Source: Mya arenaria
Taxonomy: Eukaryota; Mollusca; Bivalvia; Myida; Myidae
DNA: 64,000 nt
Assembly (NCBI RefSeq): GCF_026914265.1
Contig: NC_069123.1
Location: 54,409,473-54,473,472, forward strand
Direction: 5' to 3'
Shown: positions 31,780 through 44,720 of the stretch, in pieces
How positions within the stretch are numbered: the stretch's first letter is position 1
How the letters are laid out: each line of letters begins with the position of its first letter
Position numbers and translations under genes: made by a program
The notes under the pieces: model-generated
The model's database searches: none
Told to the model about the DNA's origin: nothing
The model's input: only the letters and a program-made list of their open reading frames with translations

Positions 31780-34590
31780 GTGAAGTGACGGCAAGGAAAC
31801 CCACGGGAACAGGTGTTGACGTGCCCAGAACACTTGACGTAACAAAGTTCTGAAGTCCAAGTTTTCAATCCTTCGAACTTTTTAGTACTAGCAATATAAG
31901 TTATTTCTTTTCAATCAAAATAAGTATCCATGTATTTACGTGAGCACTTTTTCTGCAAAACTCTTTGATACTCTAACATCTGTCGTAATAATAGTGTGTC
32001 TACAACCAGGGGAACTACCCGTGCACTTATCCATTTGTTTCCGGTATGTAACTGTGCGATGGCGCGCCTGTTTCGCACGTTAAACCCGTGCTTTCCCTCG
32101 CCGGTCATCGGTGACTACTTATGATGTCATTTCTGTTTGTATGTTCCAAAGAAATAGTTTGTTTTATTATTTCCCCAGGGAGTATTGCGAAGTTGCGGGA
32201 TTATCGGGGTTATGATTGTTTCATTGCAAAGAAATATTCCAAGAAACCTTTGATCCGCTGTGGTATTCATTAGATCACAACTCAAAAAGTTACGTAAAAC
32301 AGCTTTGGAAATTTGACACCTGTCGATTATATTCGTATCCCATTTAACAAACACTAAAAACACAAGAAAGGTTCCGTTTACTTTAAATACGTCCTGTATA
32401 CGAGTTGGTGTCCATTCAGTGCGGCAATAATGACATCGGCGTTTAAACTAGGTGACTTGATCATGTTGTTTTACCTCTGTTAATTTATTTTATCAAGATA
32501 GTCTGAATATGTTATACGAACGACACCCTTGTACTAAATGAAGCATACATACTGTGTGTTGGCACTTTAAACGTCTATAAGAAAGTTAGGTGCACATCCA
32601 TTGCAATGTCGTGTCCTTCATTGATACAAAGGTACCTCACTATAATCTAGTTTTCAAGTATATTTAACATAAATATTTAAAAAAGAAGACAAAGCCCGAT
32701 TTAAATGTAACAGATCATGGTAGAGGTTATGTGTACATGCATCGGATTAAGGTCACTTTTGGGCCTTGTAGTCTCTCAAAAATAATGTTGCAAACATTTA
32801 TTTGTCCTAATTTTGTCTTTTAAACATTATATTAAACGTATCTATTTTTCAACGATTGTGAAACAAGTTATTACAAAAGTATTTGAATCCCCCTTGCTTC
32901 AAACGTTCAGTCAGTATCGCCATAAGGTCCAGTAAATGTCATATTAACATTCATTGTTAGGCTGTAGGCCGCAGGCCTAAATACTTGTATACCGCAAATC
33001 GAAATCAGGTATCTTCATATCTACATTTTAATACGATATGTTAAAAGAATTACTGCGCCGGGCTTACAAAATGGGCTGCATGGTGTTATGCGGTTTAAAA
33101 TAGTGCGAAAAAAATATGGTCATAAGCTTGCAAGTTTAATGTGAATTTGAAAGCAAGCCAAAGAAGCTAGAATAAATCTTTGTGAGAAACCGATGGGAAA
33201 TATAATTATAAATACTTACGCACTCGACAGGAAATTAAAAAGTGTTGACTAAGGGTTTTACTTTACCTACAACAAATAGCCAGAACGACCCTAGCCAATG
33301 TCCGACATTGTCCGGTTTCATTTAATCATCTTTACAGTAGCAATAAAGTTGCGATATGAAGACAATGCTCATATTTCCTAGTAACATATGTTTAAACATG
33401 TAAGTTTATCAGTTGCTGTTTTAAATTAAGCTAATTGTACTGCTGTACATAACCTATTCTTAGGTAATGATAGGCGCTTTAAGTATCGGTTTTAGTATGT
33501 GGCAACTCAAAAGATTTTCGGGATTCGATTTGTATTGCCTGTGAACAGAATGGTAAAAAAAGAAGTAGAATCATGCTAGTCGCGCCTTCAGCTTTCAACG
33601 CGTTCAGCGCTTTCTTTAACATTCATGAAGCGGTAGCCTATGTACCACGGCTAAAAATTATAAGTTAAAGCATATCATGTTGGACTCCAATACATACACT
33701 TAAACATGTCATGTGATTTTTAACACATCAAAGTTTAGCCTGTCATATGATTTTTAACACATAAAAGTTCGTGAATTTTAACAAATAAAAGTTTGTGAAT
33801 TTTAACACATAAAAGTTTAGCATGTCATGTTCATTTTGAACACATTAAAGTTTAGCATGTCATGTTCATTTTGAACACATTAAAGTTTAGCATGTCATGT
33901 TGTCAGATAATTGTTGAATACTTTTACAGCAAATGTATACCTATTTAACATATGTTCATTGATTTACTCTGCAGCATGTCTGGAGGAACAACCAAATGTG
34001 TACACTTATAATTTGCTACACTGACATGAAATCCCATTCTCAAGTTAACCGAAAAATATATATAATATATATATAAAATGCATTTTCACATTTTTCTGGG
34101 CTTTACCGTGGTCGTGTATTGTTATCTTTTCCTATATGACAATTCATTAATGAGAAATATAAAAGTCGGAAATTCACAGCACAATTTTTAACATGATCAC
34201 ACATGATGACCTAGTTTTAACGATTTTCAATATACAAATAGCTGTGTGGGGCCATATTTTTCACAGAAAACATTATTCACGCCTATAAAGAATAGGCTTC
34301 TATTTTTGGTAAATCTTTAGGTGTAACTAATGTGAATTCATTTTCACACAACAGTCACATTTTTCACACTTCTTGTGAAAATATGTGATTTTTTTTCTTA
34401 TCCCCCTACAAGTGAAGTGAAGTCAATTTTCCTTTTATTTCACTCATTCCAATACAAACATGGATAAATGAGGCAATAACATGTGATACGCATCACAGGG
34501 GCGAACGAGTGGCATGCATGTACGTATAATTATAGATTTCATTTCTTACATTAAATGTTTTTGACAATATATTTTATAAGTAGTAAATTA
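31780..34590. other. Intergenic DNA, no gene recognised
   Basis: The only ordered structure is at 33690-33905, a set of about five short units of ~35 bases with 'acacattaaagtttagcatg' and 'tcatgttcattttga'. A short imperfect palindrome 'ttaggctgtaggccgcagg' lies at 32957-32983. Small frames at 31911-32363 are not supported. Confidence 0.4.
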
Positions 34591-34599
34591 CCCTGGTAT

Positions 34600-35860
34600 T
34601 TTAGACTTTTATATATTTACTGTTAGTTTCCACGATTCGAAGTATTGTGCGTATGCATCGAGTGCATTTTGTAAACCTGCTGGAGTCTCAGACATTTTAA
34701 CTGTATCATCAGCATAAAAAATGGATGAATAATTTTATGAAATTTTGCAAATTTCGAATATGGTCTGGATTGGGTAATTGTACACTGCTGTATGTATTGT
34801 AACTTGTAAAATACTAATATAATAATTTGACAATTCTGAGTTAACTATAACACAGAATTTGATATTGTTGTACATGTTTTTAAGACAGTTAAACATTTGC
34901 CGTCGAAATTTGAGTTGGAAAGTTTCGTCCCAAACCCTTCTCACCGGACAGTGTCAAAAGCTTGTTTAAGATCAATAAACACACAGATTAGCTTCTTTCT
35001 GTTACTGTTCAAATATTGAATTATGTGGTTTATGACCAACATGTGATCTGATTTCGAGAAACCAGGTCTAAAATCTGCCTGACTTTCATGTATAGTATGA
35101 TTAGATGCGACATAATGTTTTAGTTTATTATGTATTACGCAAGTTAACAATTTCCCCATACAACTAAGAAGAGAAATTGGTCGATATTTTCCGGTTTTGT
35201 TGGGTCACCCTTATTTTTGAAAATAGGATTAATTAGCCCAACAGTCCAAATTTGAGGTAAGACTCTATGTTCAACATCAAGTTAAATAATTTGACATGTA
35301 TGTTCTTAAGAACATCAAAAGTATTTTTAATACGTTCGTTGTTATTTTTTGTCATTTTTAAAGTCCATTAATTTTGTCATTTTTTAATGATTTTATAGCT
35401 TTTTCAATTTCTTCCAATGTTATTGGAATATTAATTTTATCATTTTGACCACAATTACTCCTAGTATACTAGACTGGTTTCTTGTGGATTATCTGTATAA
35501 TTAACGCTTTTATATAGCCAGATCTTCAAGATCTGCTTCGCTCTTGCTCTTACTTTTATTATTTAGAACTTTCCAATATCTATGAGGTTCTGTGACGTAA
35601 TTTTAATGTATTCTTATTTGTATGTTTACTATGAAAAATTATCATTGTATTTTTATACATTTTACGTTTTTCGTTTAAGTTAGTCCTATTTTTTCTGATT
35701 TTATAAAGATATCGTGCTCTATGGATTTTTTCTTGCCTTATTGCATTTAGGACCAAACCATCCCTCTGTAGTGTTGTTAGCAGTGCTATCACGAAACGTT
35801 TTGAAGCCAAATGTCGTTTTGAAAAAGAATTTACAAAAAAATGTCGGAAATGCTATTTAC
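34600..35860 (-). pseudogene. Degraded non-LTR retrotransposon (LINE) reverse-transcriptase fragment
   Basis: Read on the minus strand, pieces in several frames line up in LINE order. First a linker 'RARYLYKIRKNRTNLNEKR' (35700-35775), then 'PHRYWKVLNNKSKSKSEADL' (about 35535-35600), then RT palm text 'MGKLLTCVIHNKLKHYV', 'QADFRPGFSKSDHMLVINHI' and 'CVFIDLKQAFDTVR' (35159-34941), then the catalytic YADD box (34705-34716) followed by 'MSETPAGLQNALDAYAQYF' and 'SWKLTVN'. Frameshifts and stops separate the pieces, so it is dead. The GF/DF change in 'QADFRPG' (usually A-G-F-R) is consistent with decay. Clade is not assigned. Confidence 0.88.
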
Positions 35861-36635
35861 AATTTGATTAGCATCCTCATTCTACACTTATGTCACATTT
35901 CAAAATATGGCGAATATGATCATATTCTTCACACAAGTGTGAACAATGTGACCTGTGAAAAAATATGTGGAATAAACAGCTCATTTCATGACGTTTTAAC
36001 CCAAAGGTATTACACCAATACCCCCTTTAGGCTTCCTAACTGTTATTTATCTGCGGTTTCTTATCGATGTATCGTAACGAATCTCAATTTCTCCCTTTAC
36101 ATCAAGACCTTCGAATCACAGATAATCTAAAGTCTCAGCGGAATTCTCTATATCTTACAAAGTAATTTAATTTTATTAGTTTTCGACCACGTTAATTTTA
36201 CGCCATCATCTTGTTAATTCTTAGATAAAAGACACTTGCGGTGCTAAAATGCATGTAACTTACATGATGAAACATGGTTTTAGGGATCTGCTGGCGAAAA
36301 TAGCGAAAGTCTATAAAGGCTATTTCGATATTTCCCGAATTTACTGTGACTTAACGTAAAAGAGCAAATTCCGTTTCCCATGCATATATAAAAAATACAT
36401 TTTTATAAAGGATGTTTATGTAAGACCTATATGTTTAAAGTTATAGAACTTCTTAGTAGTAATAACAAATTAATTGTTGTAAATGAGGCAGAAATCTATT
36501 CACCAATGGCATTTTTTTAATTAATTACATATCTAAGATACCTGTACAGCTTGTCCGGTCGGGGAACAAGGCGTTTCTACTTTGTTCAAAGTATTGCCCG
36601 ATCGTGTAATAAAGCGCCCTTTTTAAAATACCTAA
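35861..36635. other. Intergenic DNA, possibly the LINE's upstream part
   Basis: A longish plus-strand frame at 35714-36130 overlaps the LINE antisense and has no features of its own. The rest is AT-rich without recognisable content. Confidence 0.35.
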
Positions 36636-36637
36636 AA

Positions 36638-37262
36638 CAGAACAGAACAGAACAGAACAGAACAGGTTTTTATTCACGTAAACTACAAAGTCCTTCTGAC
36701 ATATAAATACATTTAAACAAATCAAACTATAAGACATTAGGTAAAAGCACATAGGCTGGGTCTTTATATAAGGAATATATAAGTTTCACAATGTACAGTA
36801 TATAAAGCATGTTCACTTTACAAATATAATTGTGTATAATATAAAAGTGTTTAATTCAAAACATAGTGAATAGTAACATAATGAGAATAGTGGTATAAAT
36901 CTTAGATACAATATCTCATTGCATTAAATGTACTGAAAGTGCCTTTGAAGCTTCGTATATACTTAACATAAATAGTTTAGATTTATTTTCTGATGACAGT
37001 AACTGTACATACAATGTAAACATACTAGGCCGTAGTCTATAATAACGCTTTATATATTTCTCTCTTAAGTTTGTTGGTAAAAAGGATAAATAAGAATAAA
37101 ATGGAATTCATCTTCAATAACCATTTCGTTACAAATCTGACACATACACGTAAATGTCTCGCTATTCTATTTTTGCTAAAACAGCTTCCATATCCCCTTG
37201 TTTCCCGATTAGACAACATTTGTTTAAACTATTGCCCGACCGTGGAACAAAACGCCTTGTAA
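36638..37262 (-). mobile_element. 5'-truncated LINE: C-terminal end, 3' UTR and (TTCTG)n tail
   Basis: On the minus strand the frame near 37180-37085 reads 'CQICNEMVIEDEFHFILIY' then 'PFYQQT', the zinc-knuckle C-terminus (C-x2-C ... E-D-E-x-H-F) common to many animal LINE ORF2 proteins. About 400 bases of 3' UTR follow, ending in five or so copies of TTCTG (plus-strand 'acagaacagaacagaacag' at 36640-36665), a typical short tandem tail. Since this 3' end lies on the far side of the RT fragment at 34600-35860, the two come from separate insertions. The flanks repeat 'tattgcccga.cgtg.aa.a' (36592 and 37230). Confidence 0.8.
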
Positions 37263-37282
37263 CAACTATGTCCAATGTATCC

Positions 37283-37386
37283 GGACAATCTCAAGCCATG
37301 GTTGTGTACTAGAACAAATGGGTAAATAAAAAAATGAAGGGTATGGTTATATATCTATCTCACCCAACCATGGTTTACGATTGTCC
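37283..37386. repeat. Inverted repeat, 22-base arms
   Basis: Arms at 37283-37304 and 37365-37386 (ggacaatc ... ccatggttg and its inverse) match with about four mismatches across a 60-base spacer. Together with direct repeats of 'gtgtact.gaac' nearby this resembles a remnant of a foldback element. Confidence 0.55.
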
Positions 37387-40300
37387 GTAAAAAATCCTTG
37401 TGTACTGGAACATTTTATGAAAAACGGGCATTTTTTTCCTGATGACAACCGTTTCCTGATAGGTAACCACTGAAGGGGTATACCCTTGTTTTCCGATCGG
37501 GAAATTGTCTCCACAGCCAAAGGCACAAACATACTGTTGCATGATGAACAAGGAAAGTTATTTTTAATTCATTTGATTAAAGGTATCAGCACTAGAAACT
37601 CAACAAATATAACAACAATTCTTTGCCGCATGATTTTCATAATTAAGACGCACAATGCTCACCTGACCGCGAGTGCGTGTTGCCATGGAGAGTTGTTGAT
37701 CTCGATAAGGTAATTCGTGTCACCAGTTGACGGCTACACCGCCCAAGAAAACATTGCGTATCAATTTCTGATTCGTGCAGGATTCTTGTGTTGTTATATG
37801 ATTTTTGTCTGGAAAATGGTTTATTGGAATTCTAATCTACAGTCATTTTTCTGCATAATCTTTATGATGTATTGAAAAGCGAAGGCAAACATAAACATTT
37901 ACAAAGCAAGGATCATGTCAGAGACTTCTGCAGACGTCACGCAGCAGACGAAAATAAAGCTTGTAACAAAATCCAGAGAGACTTTAATTCAAATATAATT
38001 ACGAAAATCTGTTAACTTACATTTCTCCAACATTGAAACCTGCATAAAATCCCAGAAAGTGTTTACCCGGTATTTTCCCCTTATCTCCATTTTGCAATTA
38101 TAATTGGAACGAACCATCAGCACATGACAATTTGGAATTCAGCACAACGAGGTGTCATGACTTTAACGTCTTTGCACACCAAGTTGATCATTTTCCTCAC
38201 ATGTTAGGGATGTTATACAAGACAATAAATCAATTTTGATTTCAGTAGAGAACATGACAGGACGCGAACATGTAAGGCACGTTTGCATGCGTAGGTGTTG
38301 ATACGATTTTTATAAAAAAAATACAGAAAAATAGAGAAGACAAATCCGATCATGCCCAGTGATGTATTAGCGTCCAGTTTCAATACATTGATTCTCTAGC
38401 ATGTAGTTTATGTTTATCAGTGACGGGCCAGAAAAAATAAACCGCTTACGGTCAAGCTTTTGAAATGTGCGAGCGTTATCGTTAAAAACCTTAGACGCAC
38501 ACACACATACATACAGACATAACTGTTAACTGTCTTAAACATGTTAATAACATAACACGCCATGCATCAGAAAATAATTAATATGGTTACAATGATACAT
38601 GGCATATTTTAAGGAAATATTATACATGTATAGACAAAAACGAAAAATGTTTATAAAATACAAACGATGAATATCGAAATCAAAACGTAGATGGTGCATA
38701 TCTGAAACAACAGAATAATAGGGATTTTGGAGGCTAATATCATACATAACTTTATAGTCTTTATCATTATCATATATATAATTTCTCAGAAGAAATGGTT
38801 GATTAATTTAAATTTACTTCGATTTCTGGTTATGACGATGTTTTGCAATTCCATTAGTTCAATGCGTAGCTTCATGGCCAGTTGAAGCAACACCTGAATA
38901 GACTGATATTTGTATGGGCATTTTTTTACTTGATCCATATTGTTTTATTTGAATTCATTCTTAAATGTTTACATTGTTGAAATACCGAAGTGGCAATGCA
39001 ATGTTTTTAATGTAGCGTTAACTACTATGGCTCTTATGTTAATATGAGATATTGGATTGGATTGATTATAATAAAAATATTTTCTGTATAATTTCACGTA
39101 TTTTACACTGTCCTGACATATATACGATACCAATTAGCGAACATAAATATTATTTATACCCCACTACAAATCTAAGGAATCTGAGAGTTTTTGTAATGAG
39201 GGTTATTCATTGGAAAGGGATGTATAGGTTTACTTTCTCATACGTTACCGTGTCATGGATATCACTTTTCACATTAATAGAATCAATAAAACGCCCCTAT
39301 AACGGGGTTTCTCATTACGGCCCCTTAGATCGTCATAAAACAACACAATATACGCAACTTACGAGGGAAGGTCACACATTAGAGTAGAAATAAAATTCCA
39401 ACTACCATTTTCTGCTTTGTGGATCATAAATAAGTGCCTGTTGGACCGTGGAGCTTCTTTTCATGTCATGCTTCTGACATTTCCAGCATTAGCAAGTGCA
39501 TCCTCTGAACCCCGTGCCCCCTTCTTTGTACTGCAGGGTGCGAATATCAAAATTCAACACTCCCACAATTGTTTATAATCGTTATTTGTTGACGCTGGTA
39601 ACTCTACATTTTCTTCTTTTTGTTCGTGCTTTCTTCATACTGCTTAATAAATAACCACGTGATCGAATCAAACCTAAAAAATAACTAAGCCTAGGTCGTG
39701 TATGTTTTGTCGACTTAAGTACCACACACGACAAGGAAGTTTATCAAAGAAACATTTCTAAACGCTAGCGCCCTTTGCACGCAATCTGGATGACCATCTT
39801 TTTTGAAATTCTCTTGACGTCAGACAGTCCGACCCCTGAGTCTACAAAACAATTATTTAAGTCTGATGTCATCACGGCATTCCATTCTTGATAGACATGA
39901 CTACTTTACTCAGTAAATATTTCCCTATATCCTGTCAGGATCACCTAAACAGCATTTATTCTCACATCAATACATCATCTTTAGAAATGTGTGCGGTGGC
40001 AGGAGCCGGTATTTCGTGACCCGGGCCTGTAAGCTACCGACAATACCGAGCCTGCACGAAACTCTTGTGCGTCACTATACAGGACAGCGTTTATACCAGG
40101 TTCTTCTTATGTTTCGGCGACCCGATGTATCACTTCGAGCAGAGGTGGACATACCCGCGGTCTGAGTCAGGTCGTTAGTTATGGTATTGCTGCGAACAAA
40201 TTGGGCATGGAAAACTAGTTTGCCTTGTCTTATCACTTCCATACTGATCTAACCGTGTTGGAGATATGTATTTCACGCACCATTATTGTATCGTCTCTCC

Positions 40301-40500
40301 AGTGGCTACTGGGTGCTGTCAACTAGACTGGTTTGCTGATTTGCTATTTGTTTGTTTCACTGTTGTGTTGACTGGTGGGTTGCGAGCTTGTTGGGTGATT
40401 GGTTAGTTTAATGGGTGGTTGACTGGTTGGTTGGTTGATTGGTTAATTGGCTTGCTAGGTTAGGTTGCTTTCGGTCAATGTTTGTCCCTCATATTTTGAA
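37387..40500. other. Intergenic DNA, no gene recognised
   Basis: No coding exon is supported. The segment 39780-40260 is less AT-rich and free of repeats, with two TGACGTC/TGATGTC-type motifs (39817, 39863) and several inverted short motifs, so it could be a regulatory element or a noncoding exon, but nothing shows this directly. From 40370 to 40460, 'ggttg' and 'ttggttgattgg' runs form simple sequence. Confidence 0.35.
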
Positions 40501-40504
40501 GGTT

Positions 40505-43500
40505 AACATCAATAAGATTGTATTGTGTAGGTGCATGTGTACAAGATTGTATTTTTGTGTATATGGACAGCATTGTATTGTGTAGGTCTATATGTGCTAT
40601 ATTGTATTGTATAGAGATAAATGAGCAGGGTTGTATTGCGTAGGTGAATATGTGCGAGATTGTATTGCGTAGGTGAATATGTGCGAGATTGTATTGCGTA
40701 GGTGAATATGTGCGAGATTGTATTGCGTAGGTGAATATGTGCGAGATTGTATTGCGTAGGTGAATATGTGCGAGATTGTATTGCGTAGGTGAATATGTGC
40801 GAGATTGTATTGCGTAGGTGAATATGTGCGAGATTGTATTGCGTAGGTGAATATGTGCGAGATTGTATTGCGTAGGTGAATATGTGCGAGATTGTATTGT
40901 GTGCGTTTATATTTGGTAGATCGTATTGTGTAGGTGTATATGAGCAAGATTGTAATATATAGTGTAGTAGTATATGGGCGGAGTATCGTAAGGTGTATTG
41001 TTTGTGTGCATGTGGGCAAACTTGAATTGTGTACGTCTATATGTGCTAGATTGTATTATGAAGGTGTATATGCGCAATATTGTACTTTATAGTATAGGTG
41101 TATACGGTGTACGAGGGTTGTTCGGAAAGTTTTGAGACTGCGTTCATAAAAAACATACAACTCATAGGATGCATTTTAAGTTTTAGCAGCTGACAATTTG
41201 ATCTAATTTAAACAAATCCTGAAAGCTTCAACAACAACGTATTGTGTACGTGTTTATTGGCAGGAGTGTATTGTGTACGTGTTTATTGGCAAGAGTGTAT
41301 TTTGACCGTTTTTATAAGCAAAAGTATACTATGTACGTGTTTATAATCAAGAGTATTGTGTACGTGTTTATTGGCAAGATTGTATCGTGTACGTATTTAT
41401 AAGCAAGAGTGTATTGTGTACGTGTTTATTGGCAAGAGTGTATTTTGACCGTTTTTATAAGCAAAAGTATACTATGTACGTGTTTATAATCAAGAGTATT
41501 GTGTACGTGTTTATTGGCAAGAGTGTATTGTGTACGTATTTATAAGCAAGATTGTATTGTGTACGTGTTTATTGGCAAGAGTGTATTGTGTTTGTATTTT
41601 TAAGCAAGATTGTATTGTGTACGTGTTCATTGACAAGATTGTATTGTGTACGTGTATATGGGATATATACTTGATTATGCACGTGTATGGGCAATATTGT
41701 AGTGTTAAGGTGTTTATGGGCAATAGTGTAGTATTTAGGTGTTTATGGGCAATATTGTAGTGTTAAGGTGTTTATGGGCAATAGTGTAGTATTTAGGTGT
41801 TTATGTGCAATATTGTAGTGTTAAGGTGTTTATGGGCAATAGTGTAGTATTTAGGTGTTTATGGGCAATATTGTAGTGTTAAGGTGTTTATGGGCAATAG
41901 TGTAGTATTTAGGTGTTTATGGACAATATTGTAGTATTTAGTTTTTTTATGGGCAATATTGTAGTGTTAAGGTGTTTATGGGCAATATTGTAGTATTTAG
42001 GTGTTTATGAGAAATATTGTAGTGTTAAGGTGTTTATGGGCAATAGTGTAGTATTTAGTTTTTTATGGGCAATATTGTAGTGTTAAGGTGTTTATGGGCA
42101 ATATTGTAGTATTTAGTTTTTTATGGGCAATATTGTAGTGTTAAGGTGTTTATGGGCAATATTGTAGTATTTAATTTTTTATGGGCAATATTGTAGTGTT
42201 AAGGTGTTTATGGGCAATATTGTAATGTTTAGGTGTATGTGGACAATATTGTAGTGTTAAGGTGTTTATGGGCAATATTGTAGTGTTTAGTTTTTTTATG
42301 GGCAATATTGTAGTGTTAAGGTGCTTATAGGCAATATTGTAGTAGTTAGGTGTTTATGGGCAATATTGTAGTGTTTAGGTGTTTATGGACAATATTGTAG
42401 TGTTTAGGTGTATGTGGGCAATATTGTAGTGTTAAGGTGTTTATGGGCAATATTTTTAAGGTGCTTATAGGCAAAATTGTAGTAGTTAGGTGTTTATGGG
42501 CAATATTGTAGTGTTTAGGTGTTTATGGACAATATTGTAGTGTTAAGGTGTATGTGGGCAATATTGTAGTGTTAAGGTGTTTATAGGCAATATTGTAGTA
42601 GTTAGGTGTTTATGGGCAATATTGTAGTGTTTAAGTGTTTATGGACAATATTGTAGTGATTAGGTGTTTATGGGCAATATTGTAGTGTTTAGGTGTATGT
42701 GGGCAATATTGTAGTGTTTAGGTGTTTATGGGCAATATTGTAGTGTTAAGGTTTTTATGGACAATATTGTAGTGTTAAGGTGTTTATGGGCAATATTGTA
42801 GTGATTAGGTGTTTATGGGCAATATAGTAGTGTTTACGTGTTTATGGGCAATATTGTAGTGTTTAGGTGTTTATGGGAAATAGTGTAGTGTTAAGGTGTA
42901 TGTGGGCAATACATTATACGTGGATTATGCACGTGTATTGGCAATATAGTAGTGTTAAGGTTTTTATGGGCAATATTGTAGTGTTTAGGTGTTTATGGGC
43001 AATATTGTAGTGTTTACGTGTTCATGGGCAATATTGTAGTGTTAAGGTGTTTATGGGCAATATTGTAGTGTTAAGGTGTTCATGGGCAATATTGTGGTGT
43101 TAAGGTGTTCATGGGCAATATTGTGGTGTTAAGGTGTTTATGGGCAATATTGTAGTATTTTTTTTTTATGGGCAATATTGTACTGTTTAGGTTTTTATGG
43201 ACAATATTGTAGCGTTAAGGTGTTCATGGGCAATATTGTAGTGTTAAGGTGTTTATGGGCAATATTGTAGTATTTATTTTTTTATGGGCAATATTGTACT
43301 GTTTAGGTTTTTATGGACAATATTGTAGTGTTAAGGTTTTTATGGGCAATATTGTAGTGTTAATGTGTTTATGGGCAATAGTGTAGTGTTTAGGTGTTTA
43401 TGGGCAATATTGTAGTGTTAAGGTGTTTATGGGCAATATTGTAGTATTTAGTGTTTTATGGGCAATATTGTAGTGTTAAGGTGTTTATGGGCAATATTGT

Positions 43501-44720
43501 AGTATTAAGGTGTTTATGGGCAATATTGTAGTGTTAAGGTGTTTATGGGCAATATTGTAGTATTTAGTGTTTTATGGGCAATATTGTAGTGTTAAGGTGT
43601 TTATGGGCAATATTGTATGGGCAATAGTGTAGTGTTAAGGTGTTTATGGGCAATATTGTAGTGTTTAGGTGTTTTGGGGCAATATTGTATTGTTAAGGTG
43701 TTTATGGGCAATATTGTAGTGTTTAGGTGTTTATGGGCAATATTGTAGTGTAAAGGTGTATGTGGGCAATACATTATACGTGGATTATGCACGTGTATGG
43801 GCAATATTGTAGTGTTAAGGTTTTTATGGACAATATTGTAGTGTTAAGGTTTTTATGGGCAATATTGAAGTGTTAGGGTGTTTATGGGCAATAGTGTAGT
43901 GTTTAGGTGTTTATGGGCAATATTGTAGTGTTAAGGTGTTCATGGGCAATATTGTAGTGTTAAGGTGTTTATGGGCAATATTGTAGTGTTAAGGTGTTTA
44001 TGGGCAATATTGTAGTGTTTAAGTGTTTATGGGCAATATTGTAGTGTTAAGGTGTTTATGGGCAATATTGTAGTGTTAAGGTGTTTATGGGCAATATTGT
44101 AGTGTTAAGGTGTTTGTGGGCAATATTGTAGTGTTTAAGTGTTTATGGGCAATATTGTAGTGTTAAGGTGTTTATGGGCAATATTGTAGTGCTTAGGTGT
44201 TTTGGGGCAATATTGTATTGTTAATGTGTATGTGAGCAATACATTATACGTGTCAGTGGGCAAGGTTATATTGTCTACGTGGATATTGGCAAAAACAGAT
44301 TTTTATATTTAGGAATAGCAATATTGTTTTGTGTACGTGTTTTGTATATTATATATGGGCAACATTGCATTATGTACGCGCATATAGCCAAGGTTGTATC
44401 ATTGAGGTGTACGTGAGCAATAATTTATACGTATAAATATGAATTACTGTAGTGTGTACGTGGATATGGGCGAAATTGTATTAATGAGGTATATATGGGC
44501 AGGATTGTGTTAATAAGTTGTACATGGGCAAGATTGTACAGTGTACATGTATTTTGGCAGGTTTGTATTGTTTATGGGCGAAATTGAATTGTTTCCGTGT
44601 ATATAGGCAATCATTTATTCTTAAGGTTGATATGGGCAAGATTGTAATGTGTATGCGTAAATAGGCAAGATTGTATTGTATACGTGTTCATATACGAGCT
44701 TGTAATTAGTAGATGTGTAT
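40505..44720. repeat. 29-bp minisatellite, about 140 units over 4.2 kb
   Basis: Units are variants of 'gtgtttatgggcaatattg' plus ten more bases ('tagtgttaag'). The left part (40620-40900) is a homogeneous sub-family with 'gcgtaggtgaatatgtgcg'. 41200-41700 has an 'attgtgtacgtgtttattgg' sub-family, and 41690-44220 the main 'ggcaatattgtagtgttaag' family, often as 58-bp dimers alternating 'gtgttaagg' and 'gtatttagg'. The edges fade into degenerate copies. The plus strand is strongly G/T-rich, with about one C per unit. Open frames across it, such as 40597-41019 minus, exist because three units make 29 codons. Confidence 0.95.
41110..41228 (+). mobile_element. Mariner-like terminal fragment inside the 29-bp array
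   Basis: The array is interrupted by about 118 bases starting TACGAGGGTTGTTCGGAAAG and 'ttttgagac', a form seen at ends of mariner-family DNA transposons, right after a TA. No opposite end or transposase is present, so only one end remains before the array resumes at 'acgtattgtgtacgtg'. Confidence 0.6.

Noticed and set aside
35714..36130. 138-codon plus-strand frame
   Set aside because: It begins antisense to recognisable LINE linker sequence and shows no domain.
40505..44720. Telomeric or subtelomeric TTAGGG-type repeat
   Set aside because: The 29-bp unit is G/T-rich but contains no TTAGGG run; subtelomeric location cannot be inferred from sequence alone.
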